Of a DNA stretch of 5,180 nucleotides, positions 1-5,180 are shown one piece after another. Every line of letters starts with the position of its first letter. Position 1 is the first letter of the stretch. Below the pieces are notes generated by a model. The model ran no database searches, had not been told where the DNA came from, and saw only the letters and a list, made by a program, of their open reading frames with translations. Made by a program: the position numbers and the translations under genes. The stretch is from Pseudomonadota bacterium (GTDB lineage Bacteria; Pseudomonadota; Alphaproteobacteria; Rhizobiales; Hyphomicrobiaceae). The stretch covers positions 1 through 5,180 of the forward strand of contig JAKALI010000368.1 of the NCBI GenBank assembly GCA_021813195.1, given 5' to 3'.

Positions 1-1101
1 CTTGCCCACGCCCGGCGGGCCGACAAGGCACAGGATCGGTCCCTTGAGCTTGTTGGTGCGCGCCTGCACCGCGAGGTACTCGAGGATGCGCTCCTTGACC
101 TTTTCAAGACCGTAATGCTCGGCGTCGAGGATCTGCTGGGCTTCGTCCAAGTCTTTCTTGACCTTGCCCTTAATTCCCCAAGGGATGGACAATAGCCAGT
201 CGAGATAATTGCGAACGACCGTCGCCTCAGCCGACATCGGACTCATCTGGCGCAGCTTTTTAAGTTCCGCGAGCGCCTTGTCCTTGGCTTCCTTGGACAG
301 CTTCGTGTTCTCGATCTTCTCCTCAAATTCCGCGATGTCGTCGCGCTCCTCGTTATCGCCGAGTTCCTTCTGAATGGCCTTCATCTGCTCGTTCAGATAG
401 TACTCGCGCTGCGTCTTCTCCATTTGACGCTTGACGCGCGACCGGATGCGTTTCTCCACTTGCAGCACGGAGATTTCACTCTCCATGAGCGTGTAGACCT
501 TTTCCAACCGCTCAGAGATCGTTGTGGTCTCGAGAATGTCCTGTTTGTCGGCAATCTTAATCGCCAAATGCGAGGCGATCGTGTCGGCCAACTTCGAATA
601 ATCTTCGATCTGGGCGACCGTGCTGAGGACCTCGGGCGAAATCTTTTTGTTGAGCTTCACATAGCTCTCAAACTGGGAGACGGCGGATCGCGCCAGCGCC
701 TCAATCTCGTCTTTGGCACCTTCAGCCTCTTCGATGCGCTCAACCTCGGCCTCGAAGAAATCGGGGTTGTCCGTGTAGCGCAGGATCTTCGCGCGGGCGA
801 CGCCCTCGACGAGCACCTTGACCGTGCCATCGGGCAGCTTCAGCAGCTGCAAGACGGAAGCAAGTGTTCCAGTCTGGAAAATCGCGTCCGTTGCTGGATC
901 ATCATCGCCAGCATTCTTTTGTGCGGCGAGCAGGATGTGCTTGTCGGAATTCATCACCTCGCCGAGCGCATTGATGGATTTCTCGCGCCCCACGAACAGC
1001 GGCACGATCATGTAGGGAAAAACCACGATGTCGCGCAGGGGAAGAACAGGATACAGATCCCGCGCTCCAGACTTCTCGCGTCCCGGCTTGTCTTCGCTCA
1101 T
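1..1101 (-). CDS. lon: ATP-dependent protease Lon (LonA type), N-terminal part, cut by the left window edge
   Basis: Lon is a soluble cytoplasmic AAA+ serine protease that unfolds and degrades damaged proteins and short-lived regulators. The frame is open for 367 codons and reads [20 protein letters not shown] at the start. The LON substrate-binding domain begins near residue 16 (LYPVLPLRD, then [17 protein letters not shown]) and extends to about residue 215. The family motif [18 protein letters not shown] lies at 231-247 in the helical linker, followed by a charged coiled-coil-like stretch. The AAA+ domain then begins, and the window ends on the lysine of Walker A GPPGVGK (361-367). Walker B, the sensors and the Ser-Lys protease dyad are therefore outside. 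Family members are about 800 aa, so a little under half is visible. The ATG at 1101 is preceded by a good ribosome-binding site and fits the usual short N-terminus. The gene lies 277 bp after clpX on the same strand. No frameshift or odd residue was seen in the visible part. Confidence 0.97.
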   Translation of the reverse strand, partial: MSEDKPGREKSGARDLYPVLPLRDIVVFPYMIVPLFVGREKSINALGEVMNSDKHILLAAQKNAGDDDPATDAIFQTGTLASVLQLLKLPDGTVKVLVEGVARAKILRYTDNPDFFEAEVERIEEAEGAKDEIEALARSAVSQFESYVKLNKKISPEVLSTVAQIEDYSKLADTIASHLAIKIADKQDILETTTISERLEKVYTLMESEISVLQVEKRIRSRVKRQMEKTQREYYLNEQMKAIQKELGDNEERDDIAEFEEKIENTKLSKEAKDKALAELKKLRQMSPMSAEATVVRNYLDWLLSIPWGIKGKVKKDLDEAQQILDAEHYGLEKVKERILEYLAVQARTNKLKGPILCLVGPPGVGK

Positions 1102-1105
1102 ATCG

Positions 1106-1113
1106 TCACCTCT
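1106..1113 (-). promoter_or_regulatory. Ribosome-binding site of lon
   Basis: On the minus strand the sequence AGAGGTGA lies just before the lon ATG at 1101, with 7 bases between the GAGG core and the start codon. This is a close match to the anti-Shine-Dalgarno sequence at normal spacing and supports ATG 1101 as the start. Confidence 0.75.
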
Positions 1114-1156
1114 GATACCGTCGTCAGGCCTGCGCAGCGCCCGGGCCCACGTGCGG

Positions 1157-1185
1157 CTTAGACCATGCTTGCGAGCCCGAGGCAA
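1157..1185 (-). promoter_or_regulatory. Weak candidate housekeeping promoter for lon
   Basis: On the minus strand TTGCCT (1185-1180) and TCTAAG (1162-1157) are 17 bases apart, each matching 4 of 6 positions of the sigma-70 consensus. Transcription would start near 1150 and leave about 50 bases of leader before the lon ATG. The spacing is ideal but the hexamers are poor, and such matches arise by chance in a gap of this size, so this is only a candidate. Confidence 0.22.
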
Positions 1186-1282
1186 AACACGGCCTTGCGC
1201 AAATGTTATCCGCCTCAGTGGCCTGCCTCGGATGGCCTTCGGCGCGGATTAGGGCCCCATCATCAGCAGCCCTGAAACGAAC

Positions 1283-1310
1283 ATTTAGTGACCCTCGGCG
1301 CGCGATCAAG
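1283..1310 (-). promoter_or_regulatory. Weak candidate heat-shock (sigma-32-like) promoter for lon
   Basis: On the minus strand CTTGATC (1310-1304) resembles the CTTGAAA -35 element of RpoH promoters, and 13 bases further on CACTAAAT (1290-1283) is a loose match to the CCCCATNT -10 element. lon is a classic RpoH target in proteobacteria, which is why I looked for one here. The -10 match is poor, and the implied leader would be about 175 bases long. Confidence 0.2.
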
Positions 1311-1318
1311 TGCGAATG

Positions 1319-1341
1319 CCGCCGTCGTTCGCGTTCGGCGG
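1319..1341 (-). terminator. Possible weak hairpin after clpX
   Basis: On the minus strand CCGCCG (1341-1336) and CGGCGG (1324-1319) form a 6-bp all-GC stem with an 11-base loop, about 38 bases after the clpX stop codon. No run of U follows, so it is not a standard intrinsic terminator. It could slow polymerase or protect the clpX 3' end, or it could simply reflect GC-rich sequence. Confidence 0.25.
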
Positions 1342-1378
1342 TGCATATCGTGCGACCCTTGGCGCCTCGCCGGCTACC

Positions 1379-2632
1379 TCACGAGGCGGTGGAGCCCTTC
1401 TCCTCTGCCCGGTCAGAGAAAATGCGCAACGGCTTGGCCCCGCCCTCGACGACCTCAGGGCCGATCACGATCTCCTCAACGCCCTTCATAGCGGGCAGAT
1501 CGTACATCGTATCCAGCAGGATAGCTTCCATGATCGAACGCAGGCCGCGCGCGCCGGTCTTGCGCTCAATGGCGCGGCGCGCAATCGCCCGCAGCGCGTC
1601 CATTGTAATCGTGAGCTTGACATCCTCCATCTCGAACAGACGCTGGTATTGCTTAACCAGCGCGTTCTTGGGTTCCGTCAGGATCTGTACAAGCGCGCTT
1701 TCGTCCAGATCTTCCAAGGTTGCAATCACCGGCAGACGTCCGATGAACTCCGGTATCAGGCCGAACTTCAAGAGATCCTCAGGCTCGACCTGACGCAGCA
1801 CCTCGCCCGTGCGCCGCTCGTCGGGACTGGATACCTTGGCACTGAACCCGATCGACGTGCCCCGTCCTCGGCCAGAAATGATCTTCTCCAGTCCCGCGAA
1901 TGCACCGCCGCAAATAAAGAGGATGTTGGAAGTGTCGACCTGCAGGAATTCCTGCTGGGGATGTTTGCGTCCACCCTGCGGCGGCACGGATGCCACCGTA
2001 CCTTCCATGATCTTCAGAAGAGCCTGCTGGACGCCCTCGCCCGACACGTCACGCGTGATCGAGGGATTGTCAGACTTGCGGCTGATCTTGTCGATTTCGT
2101 CGATGTAGACGATCCCGCGCTGTGCCCGCTCAACGTTATAGTCTGCGTTTTGCAGCAGCTTCAGGATGATGTTTTCGACGTCTTCACCCACGTAGCCCGC
2201 CTCGGTCAATGTCGTGGCGTCGGCCATTGTGAACGGCACGTCGAGAATGCGCGCTAGTGTCTGGGCTAGCAACGTCTTCCCGCAGCCGGTCGGGCCAACG
2301 AGGAGAATGTTGGACTTTGCCAACTCGACGTCGTTGTTTTTTGCGGCGTGCGATAGGCGCTTGTAGTGATTGTGCACAGCGACCGACAGAACACGCTTGG
2401 CGTGCGACTGACCAATCACGTAGGAATCGAGCACCGAGCAGATTTCTTGCGGCGTCGGCACACCATCCCGCGACTTGACGAGCGTGTTCTTGTTCTCCTC
2501 ACGGATGATGTCCATGCATAGTTCAACGCATTCATCGCAGATGAACACCGACGGTCCCGCGATGAGCTTGCGCACCTCATGCTGGCTCTTGCCGCAGAAC
2601 GAGCAGTACAGGGTGTTCTTCTCTTGAGCCAT
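1379..2632 (-). CDS. clpX: ATP-dependent Clp protease, ATP-binding unfoldase subunit ClpX
   Basis: ClpX is a cytoplasmic hexameric AAA+ unfoldase that recognises degradation tags such as ssrA and threads substrates into ClpP. The product is 417 aa, normal for the family. The N-terminal zinc-binding domain has Cys10, Cys13, Cys32 and Cys35. Walker A is GPTGCGKT (113-120), the pore-1 loop GYVG is at 146-149 and Walker B with the DEID box is at 174-181. The [10 protein letters not shown] pore-2 region is at 194-203. The IGF loop that docks on ClpP is at 261-263. Arg299 in the FIGR motif and Arg362 in the GARGLR motif correspond to the arginine finger and sensor-2 arginine. Every expected element is present, so the enzyme should be active. 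I chose ATG 2632 ([13 protein letters not shown]) because the family starts just before the zinc finger. The frame stays open 49 codons further upstream, to a TTG at 2779, but that extension resembles nothing in ClpX. The gene is 395 bp after clpP and 277 bp before lon. Confidence 0.98.
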   Translation of the reverse strand: MAQEKNTLYCSFCGKSQHEVRKLIAGPSVFICDECVELCMDIIREENKNTLVKSRDGVPTPQEICSVLDSYVIGQSHAKRVLSVAVHNHYKRLSHAAKNNDVELAKSNILLVGPTGCGKTLLAQTLARILDVPFTMADATTLTEAGYVGEDVENIILKLLQNADYNVERAQRGIVYIDEIDKISRKSDNPSITRDVSGEGVQQALLKIMEGTVASVPPQGGRKHPQQEFLQVDTSNILFICGGAFAGLEKIISGRGRGTSIGFSAKVSSPDERRTGEVLRQVEPEDLLKFGLIPEFIGRLPVIATLEDLDESALVQILTEPKNALVKQYQRLFEMEDVKLTITMDALRAIARRAIERKTGARGLRSIMEAILLDTMYDLPAMKGVEEIVIGPEVVEGGAKPLRIFSDRAEEKGSTAS

Positions 2633-2639
2633 GCGCGTT

Positions 2640-2643
2640 TCCC
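2640..2643 (-). promoter_or_regulatory. Weak ribosome-binding site of clpX
   Basis: On the minus strand GGGA, within GCGGGA, lies 7 bases before the clpX ATG at 2632. It is a modest Shine-Dalgarno match, weaker than those of clpP and lon, but its position supports ATG 2632 over the in-frame TTG at 2779. A second copy of CGGGA sits a few bases upstream (2650-2646). Confidence 0.5.
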
Positions 2644-2670
2644 GCTCCCGTTCGCCGGGATTTCCTGAAG

Positions 2671-2692
2671 CCTGCCAGAAGCGTTCTGCAGG
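2671..2692 (-). other. Hairpin in the clpX leader
   Basis: On the minus strand the arms CCTGCAGAA (2692-2684) and TTCTGGCAGG (2680-2671) pair over nine base pairs with one bulged base and a three-base loop (CGC). The hairpin lies about 40 bases upstream of the clpX start codon. No U run follows, so it is not an intrinsic terminator. A role in leader stability or translation is possible but not shown. Confidence 0.4.
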
Positions 2693-2749
2693 TCTGAGTG
2701 TCGCAAAGTCGAGGCCTGCGCGTTGCGCCGCCTGGAATCTGTCCTTGGG

Positions 2750-2779
2750 ATCACAGCACGCTAAGGCTTGCCAGATCAA
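2750..2779 (-). promoter_or_regulatory. Weak candidate housekeeping promoter for clpX
   Basis: On the minus strand TTGATC (2779-2774) and TGTGAT (2755-2750) are separated by 18 bases, each matching 4 of 6 sigma-70 consensus positions. Transcription would begin near 2743 and give a leader of about 110 bases containing the hairpin at 2671-2692. The long gap after clpP makes a separate clpX promoter plausible, but this particular match is weak. Confidence 0.2.
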
Positions 2780-2831
2780 GAATGGATTAACGGGGCCAAG
2801 TGGCCGCAGAGTCGCGGAGCGTCTCGTTTAC

Positions 2832-2870
2832 CACACCGTTGCAGTACTGCAGCCAGCCCAAAACGGTGTG
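2832..2870. repeat. Inverted repeat with a nested perfect palindrome, clpP-clpX gap
   Basis: The arms CACACCGTT (2832-2840) and AACGGTGTG (2862-2870) are perfect 9-base inverted copies separated by 21 bases. Starting at the last base of the left arm is a perfect 12-base palindrome, TGCAGTACTGCA (2840-2851). This is the most symmetrical sequence in the window and lies about 200 bases upstream of clpX. It could be a protein-binding site, an RNA hairpin or a cruciform-prone site. I do not recognise it as a known operator. Confidence 0.55.
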
Positions 2871-3007
2871 ATGCAGAGCATATCACTTACCCCACTCCAT
2901 GGTGCTAACAAGTCGAAATCCGAACCATTTGAGGGCAGAACGACGCCCTACCGGCGACCTGGCCGGCAGCGAGCCAAGTTGACCCTGTGCCTACCCAGGA
3001 TCAGACC

Positions 3008-3020
3008 GCCGCGATGCGGC
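3008..3020 (-). terminator. Short GC hairpin just after clpP, possible weak terminator
   Basis: On the minus strand GCCGC (3020-3016) and GCGGC (3012-3008) form a perfect 5-bp GC stem with a three-base loop (ATC), starting about 7 bases after the clpP stop codon. There is no U tract behind it, so termination would be partial at best. A role in 3'-end processing of clpP mRNA is equally possible. Confidence 0.3.
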
Positions 3021-3027
3021 ACGAAAC

Positions 3028-3675
3028 CTAAGTTGGCTTACCGTCCCCAAGCTTGGACTCGACCTCTTCGCGGCTTGACAGCACCTTATCCACGATGCCG
3101 AAGTCCCGCGCCTGCTCGGCCGTCATGAAGTAGTCCCGATCTAGGGTTTTCTCAATCGTTTCGTAGGGTTGACCGGTGTGCTTGACGTAGACTTCGTTCA
3201 GGCGGCGCTTCATTTTAATGATGTCCTCGGCATGCCGCTCGATGTCGGAGGCCTGGCCTGAGAAACCGCCGGAGGGTTGATGGACCATGATCCGTGCATT
3301 CGGTAGGGCGAACCGCAACCCCTTCGCACCTGCACACAAAAGCAACGAACCCATCGAGGCCGCCTGCCCGATGCACAGCGTTGCAACCGGTGGCTTGATG
3401 AATTGCATGGTGTCGTAGATCGCCATGCCTGAGGTCACCACACCGCCCGGTGAGTTGATGTACATGGAGATCTCTTTTTTGGGGTTTTCTGATTCCAAGA
3501 ACAAAAGCTGCATACAGATCGAGGACGCCATCTGATCCTCGACCGGGCCCGTCACGAAAATGATCCGCTCTTTCAACAGCCGCGATGGCAAATCGTAGCC
3601 GCGTTCCCCGCGCGCGGTCTGCTCCACCACCATGGGCCAGAATGTGTTCGTCAACGTGGCGACCGGATCGCGCAT
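3028..3675 (-). CDS. clpP: ATP-dependent Clp protease proteolytic subunit ClpP
   Basis: ClpP forms a double-ring, 14-subunit cytoplasmic serine protease chamber that degrades proteins unfolded by ClpX or ClpA. The product is 215 aa, within the normal 195-215 range. The catalytic triad is complete: Ser107 in GQAASMGS, His132 in MVHQPSGG and Asp181 in LDRDYFMT. Their spacing (25 and 74 residues) equals that of the E. coli enzyme. The oxyanion and substrate-strand region [17 protein letters not shown] (72-88) is canonical. The N-terminus [20 protein letters not shown] is the short alphaproteobacterial form, with the mature chain probably beginning near Pro14. One oddity is Pro30 in GYDLPSRLL, where homologues usually have Tyr or Phe. 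ATG 3675 is chosen from the family N-terminus and an AGGAG site 10 bases upstream; another ATG at 3683 is out of frame. The gene follows tig by 172 bp and precedes clpX by 395 bp. Confidence 0.98.
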   Translation of the reverse strand: MRDPVATLTNTFWPMVVEQTARGERGYDLPSRLLKERIIFVTGPVEDQMASSICMQLLFLESENPKKEISMYINSPGGVVTSGMAIYDTMQFIKPPVATLCIGQAASMGSLLLCAGAKGLRFALPNARIMVHQPSGGFSGQASDIERHAEDIIKMKRRLNEVYVKHTGQPYETIEKTLDRDYFMTAEQARDFGIVDKVLSSREEVESKLGDGKPT

Positions 3676-3685
3676 AGACTCATTT

Positions 3686-3690
3686 CTCCT
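3686..3690 (-). promoter_or_regulatory. Ribosome-binding site of clpP
   Basis: On the minus strand AGGAG (3690-3686) is a strong Shine-Dalgarno match, 10 bases before ATG 3675. Another ATG at 3683-3681 is only two bases from this site and in a different frame. Both the spacing and the protein sequence therefore select 3675 as the start. Confidence 0.75.
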
Positions 3691-3774
3691 CGTTCAACTT
3701 CACAGCAGGCCCTTCTCGTGCTCGACGCCGCGAATCGTGTCGGCCGAGAGTGAGTTCAGCATCACCGCGCCAAT

Positions 3775-3800
3775 GCGCAAGGCCCTCTCGGCCTTTGCGC
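3775..3800 (-). terminator. Strong GC-rich hairpin between tig and clpP, possible terminator or attenuator
   Basis: The plus-strand arms GCGCAAGGCC (3775-3784) and GGCCTTTGCGC (3790-3800) pair over ten base pairs with one extra T and a five-base loop. In the transcript it lies about 47 bases after the tig stop and about 100 bases before the clpP start. The sequence after it on the minus strand (ATTGGCG) has no U run, so it is not a textbook intrinsic terminator. It may set a tig/clpP expression ratio by pausing or mRNA processing; this is inference. Confidence 0.45.
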
Positions 3801-3847
3801 ACATCCTCAGGGGGCCGATTGGACCGAACTCCACGGAGGCCGCGACG

Positions 3848-5180
3848 TCAGCTTTCCGTCGTTGCCTTGACGCGCGCATAGAGCTCATCGCGACTAACTT
3901 TGGTCTCACTCACCTTGGCCTTGGACAGCACGAAGTCCACCACCTTATCTTCAAAGATCGGCGCGCGGAGCTCCTGCAGCGCACCCGGCGTTTTTTCGAA
4001 GTATTCGTAGACCATTTTCTCCTGGCCTGGGAAACGACGCGCCTGCTCGAGCAGAGCCAGACGCAGTTCGTCCTGGGTCACTTCGATAAGGTTCTTGGCT
4101 CCAATTTCGCCGACGACGAGCCCAAGCCGCACACGCCGCTCGGCGATTTTGCGATACTCGGACTTCAACTCGTCCTCGGATTTACCCGTATCCTCAGCGC
4201 TCTTGCCTTCACGCTCTTCCGACTTCTTGACCTGTTGCCAAATGCTCTCGAATTCGCGCTCCACGAGCGACGGCGGCAGCTCAAAGGTGTGCAGAGCTTC
4301 CAAACGGTCAAGCAACTCGCGCTTCAATTTCAAGCGCGCCGCCTTGTCGAACTCGGCCTTGATCTGCTTGGTGACAAGCTCCTTGACGTGATCGACACTC
4401 TCTGCGCCAAACGACTTGGCGAGATCATCATCGAGCACCGCTTTCACGGGTTTTTCAACTTCTGTCACCGTCACGTTGAACACGGCATCCTTACCCGCGA
4501 GTTCTTTGGCCGGATACTCGTCCGGGAAACGGCAGGCCACTTCGCGCGTCTCACCTTTGGTGGCCCCTATCAGGCCGTCCTCGAAACCCGGGATAAATCC
4601 CGCATTGCCCAACACGAGACTTAAGCCTTCACCCGCACCGCCCTCGAAAGCCTCACCCGCGATTGTGCCCACGTAATTGATCGTCACGCGATCGCCGGTC
4701 TCGGCTTTGCGCGTTTCGTCGGCTTCAAAGGTGCTGGCACGCTCAAGAAGATCGTCGATCGAGTTTTGTAGCGTCGCCTCGTCCACGTCGGCCGAAAGCC
4801 GTTCCAGCTCGATCGCCGTGAGATCGGCGATCTCGAACGTGGGGACAACCTCGAAGGTCATCTGGTATGAGAGATCCTTTTTGCCCTCGATGACATCGTT
4901 TATTTCACTCTGGTCCTCGGTCAGCGAGATGGCGGGCATGTGGGCTGGCCGCTCATTGCGCTCGCGGATGGCGCGCTCGCTCGTATCGCGGATCGCATCC
5001 TGCAGGACTTCCGCCATGAGTGAGCGCCCATAGACCTTGCGGATATGGGCGAGCGGTACCTTGCCCTTGCGGAAGCCCTTGAGCTGGACATTGCCTTTGA
5101 CCTGGTCGAGCCGGCTCGCCAGCCGGTCGTTCAACTCGCCGGCGGCCACGACAACCTTCAGCGTGCGCTTCAGCCCATTC
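3848..5180 (-). CDS. tig: Trigger factor, ribosome-associated chaperone and peptidyl-prolyl isomerase, 5' end cut by the window edge
   Basis: Trigger factor binds ribosomal protein L23 at the exit tunnel, shields nascent chains and isomerises prolyl bonds. The frame is open to the right edge: 443 residues are visible, starting NGLKRTLKVVVAAGEL. By alignment with the family, about 8 N-terminal residues are missing, giving roughly 451 aa, which is normal. A GTG at 5149 could be mistaken for a start, but the sequence upstream of it is clearly trigger factor. The ribosome-binding signature GFRKGKVP is at visible residues 35-42 in the N-terminal domain. The FKBP-type isomerase domain covers about 162-245, with GDRVTINYVGTI, AFEGG and IPGFEDGLIGATKGE. 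The remainder is the helical, charged C-terminal substrate cradle, including LPPSLVEREF (301-310). It is the first gene of the tig-clpP-clpX-lon block; its promoter lies outside the window. No frameshift or missing element is seen. Confidence 0.97.
   Translation of the reverse strand, partial: NGLKRTLKVVVAAGELNDRLASRLDQVKGNVQLKGFRKGKVPLAHIRKVYGRSLMAEVLQDAIRDTSERAIRERNERPAHMPAISLTEDQSEINDVIEGKKDLSYQMTFEVVPTFEIADLTAIELERLSADVDEATLQNSIDDLLERASTFEADETRKAETGDRVTINYVGTIAGEAFEGGAGEGLSLVLGNAGFIPGFEDGLIGATKGETREVACRFPDEYPAKELAGKDAVFNVTVTEVEKPVKAVLDDDLAKSFGAESVDHVKELVTKQIKAEFDKAARLKLKRELLDRLEALHTFELPPSLVEREFESIWQQVKKSEEREGKSAEDTGKSEDELKSEYRKIAERRVRLGLVVGEIGAKNLIEVTQDELRLALLEQARRFPGQEKMVYEYFEKTPGALQELRAPIFEDKVVDFVLSKAKVSETKVSRDELYARVKATTES

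Larger units (their letters stand above)
2633..3027. other. Non-coding gap between clpP and clpX
   Basis: This 395-bp gap contains no reading frame that I would call a gene. The minus-strand frame leading into clpX is open for 49 codons but opens with TTG, has no recognisable ClpX sequence and no clear ribosome-binding site. The gap holds a short hairpin just after clpP, the nested inverted repeat at 2832-2870, a weak promoter candidate and the hairpins close to clpX. In Caulobacter the gene cicA sits between clpP and clpX; nothing like it is present here. Confidence 0.7.

Noticed and set aside
1..1101. A broken or truncated lon gene
   Set aside because: The frame is intact and stops only because the window ends at the Walker A lysine; this is a boundary effect, not a biological truncation.
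424..1161. A 245-codon plus-strand open frame opposite lon
   Set aside because: It is a shadow of the lon reading frame, with no recognisable family and no ribosome-binding site that I could support.
1191..1201. The 11-base sequence GGCCTTGCGCA shared with the left arm of the tig-clpP hairpin (reverse complement near 3774-3784)
   Set aside because: Matches of this length are expected by chance in several kilobases of GC-rich DNA, and only one of the two copies forms a hairpin.
1310..2257. A 315-codon plus-strand open frame opposite clpX
   Set aside because: It is a shadow of clpX, rich in Arg, Leu and Gln as expected from reverse reading of a GC-rich gene.
2633..2779. A 49-codon in-frame N-terminal extension of ClpX starting at a TTG
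   Set aside because: It does not resemble ClpX, uses a rare start codon and has no clear ribosome-binding site, while ATG 2632 fits the family N-terminus exactly.
2884..2909. TTAGCACC on the minus strand, resembling half of the CIRCE heat-shock operator
   Set aside because: The second half-site does not match GAGTGCTAA and the spacing is wrong, so it is not CIRCE.
3700..3762. A 20-codon minus-strand frame (MLNSLSADTIRG...) just before clpP, a possible leader peptide
   Set aside because: It has no ribosome-binding site and no run of regulatory codons, and a frame this short is expected by chance.
3632..4624. A 330-codon plus-strand open frame opposite the end of tig and the start of clpP
   Set aside because: It runs antisense to two certain genes, is low in recognisable domains, and long antisense frames are expected opposite GC-rich coding sequence.

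Overview
The window is GC-rich and carries one conserved block of protein quality-control genes, all read on the minus strand. In transcription order (right to left) they are trigger factor (tig, 5' end cut by the window edge), clpP, clpX and lon (3' part cut by the window edge). The order tig-clpP-clpX-lon is widespread in proteobacteria. The protein style points to Alphaproteobacteria: ClpP starts MRDPV and lacks a long propeptide, ClpX has the zinc-finger text [18 protein letters not shown], and Lon begins with an [21 protein letters not shown] block. My best guess is the order Hyphomicrobiales (Rhizobiales), but this comes from remembered family sequences and not from a search.

Layout from right to left: tig fills 5180-3848, visible from about its ninth codon to its stop. 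A 172-bp gap (3676-3847) holds a strong GC-rich hairpin and the clpP ribosome-binding site. clpP is 3675-3028 (215 aa, complete, triad Ser107/His132/Asp181). A 395-bp gap (2633-3027) contains no convincing gene. It has a short hairpin just after clpP, a 9-bp inverted repeat enclosing a 12-bp perfect palindrome, a weak candidate promoter, and two possible RNA hairpins just before clpX. clpX is 2632-1379 (417 aa, complete). A 277-bp gap (1102-1378) has a weak hairpin after clpX and two weak promoter-like arrangements ahead of lon. lon runs from 1101 off the left edge and stops exactly at the Walker A lysine (367 residues visible).

How the genes work together: trigger factor meets nascent chains at the ribosome exit tunnel. 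ClpX unfolds tagged or recognised proteins and feeds them into the ClpP barrel. Lon is a separate single-chain ATP-dependent protease for misfolded and regulatory proteins. The three long gaps suggest that each gene can also be controlled on its own within a loosely co-transcribed group.

This is a core housekeeping region. I found no mobile element, CRISPR array, tRNA, rRNA or undescribed system. Points worth a second look are confined to the gaps, plus one unusual residue in ClpP.
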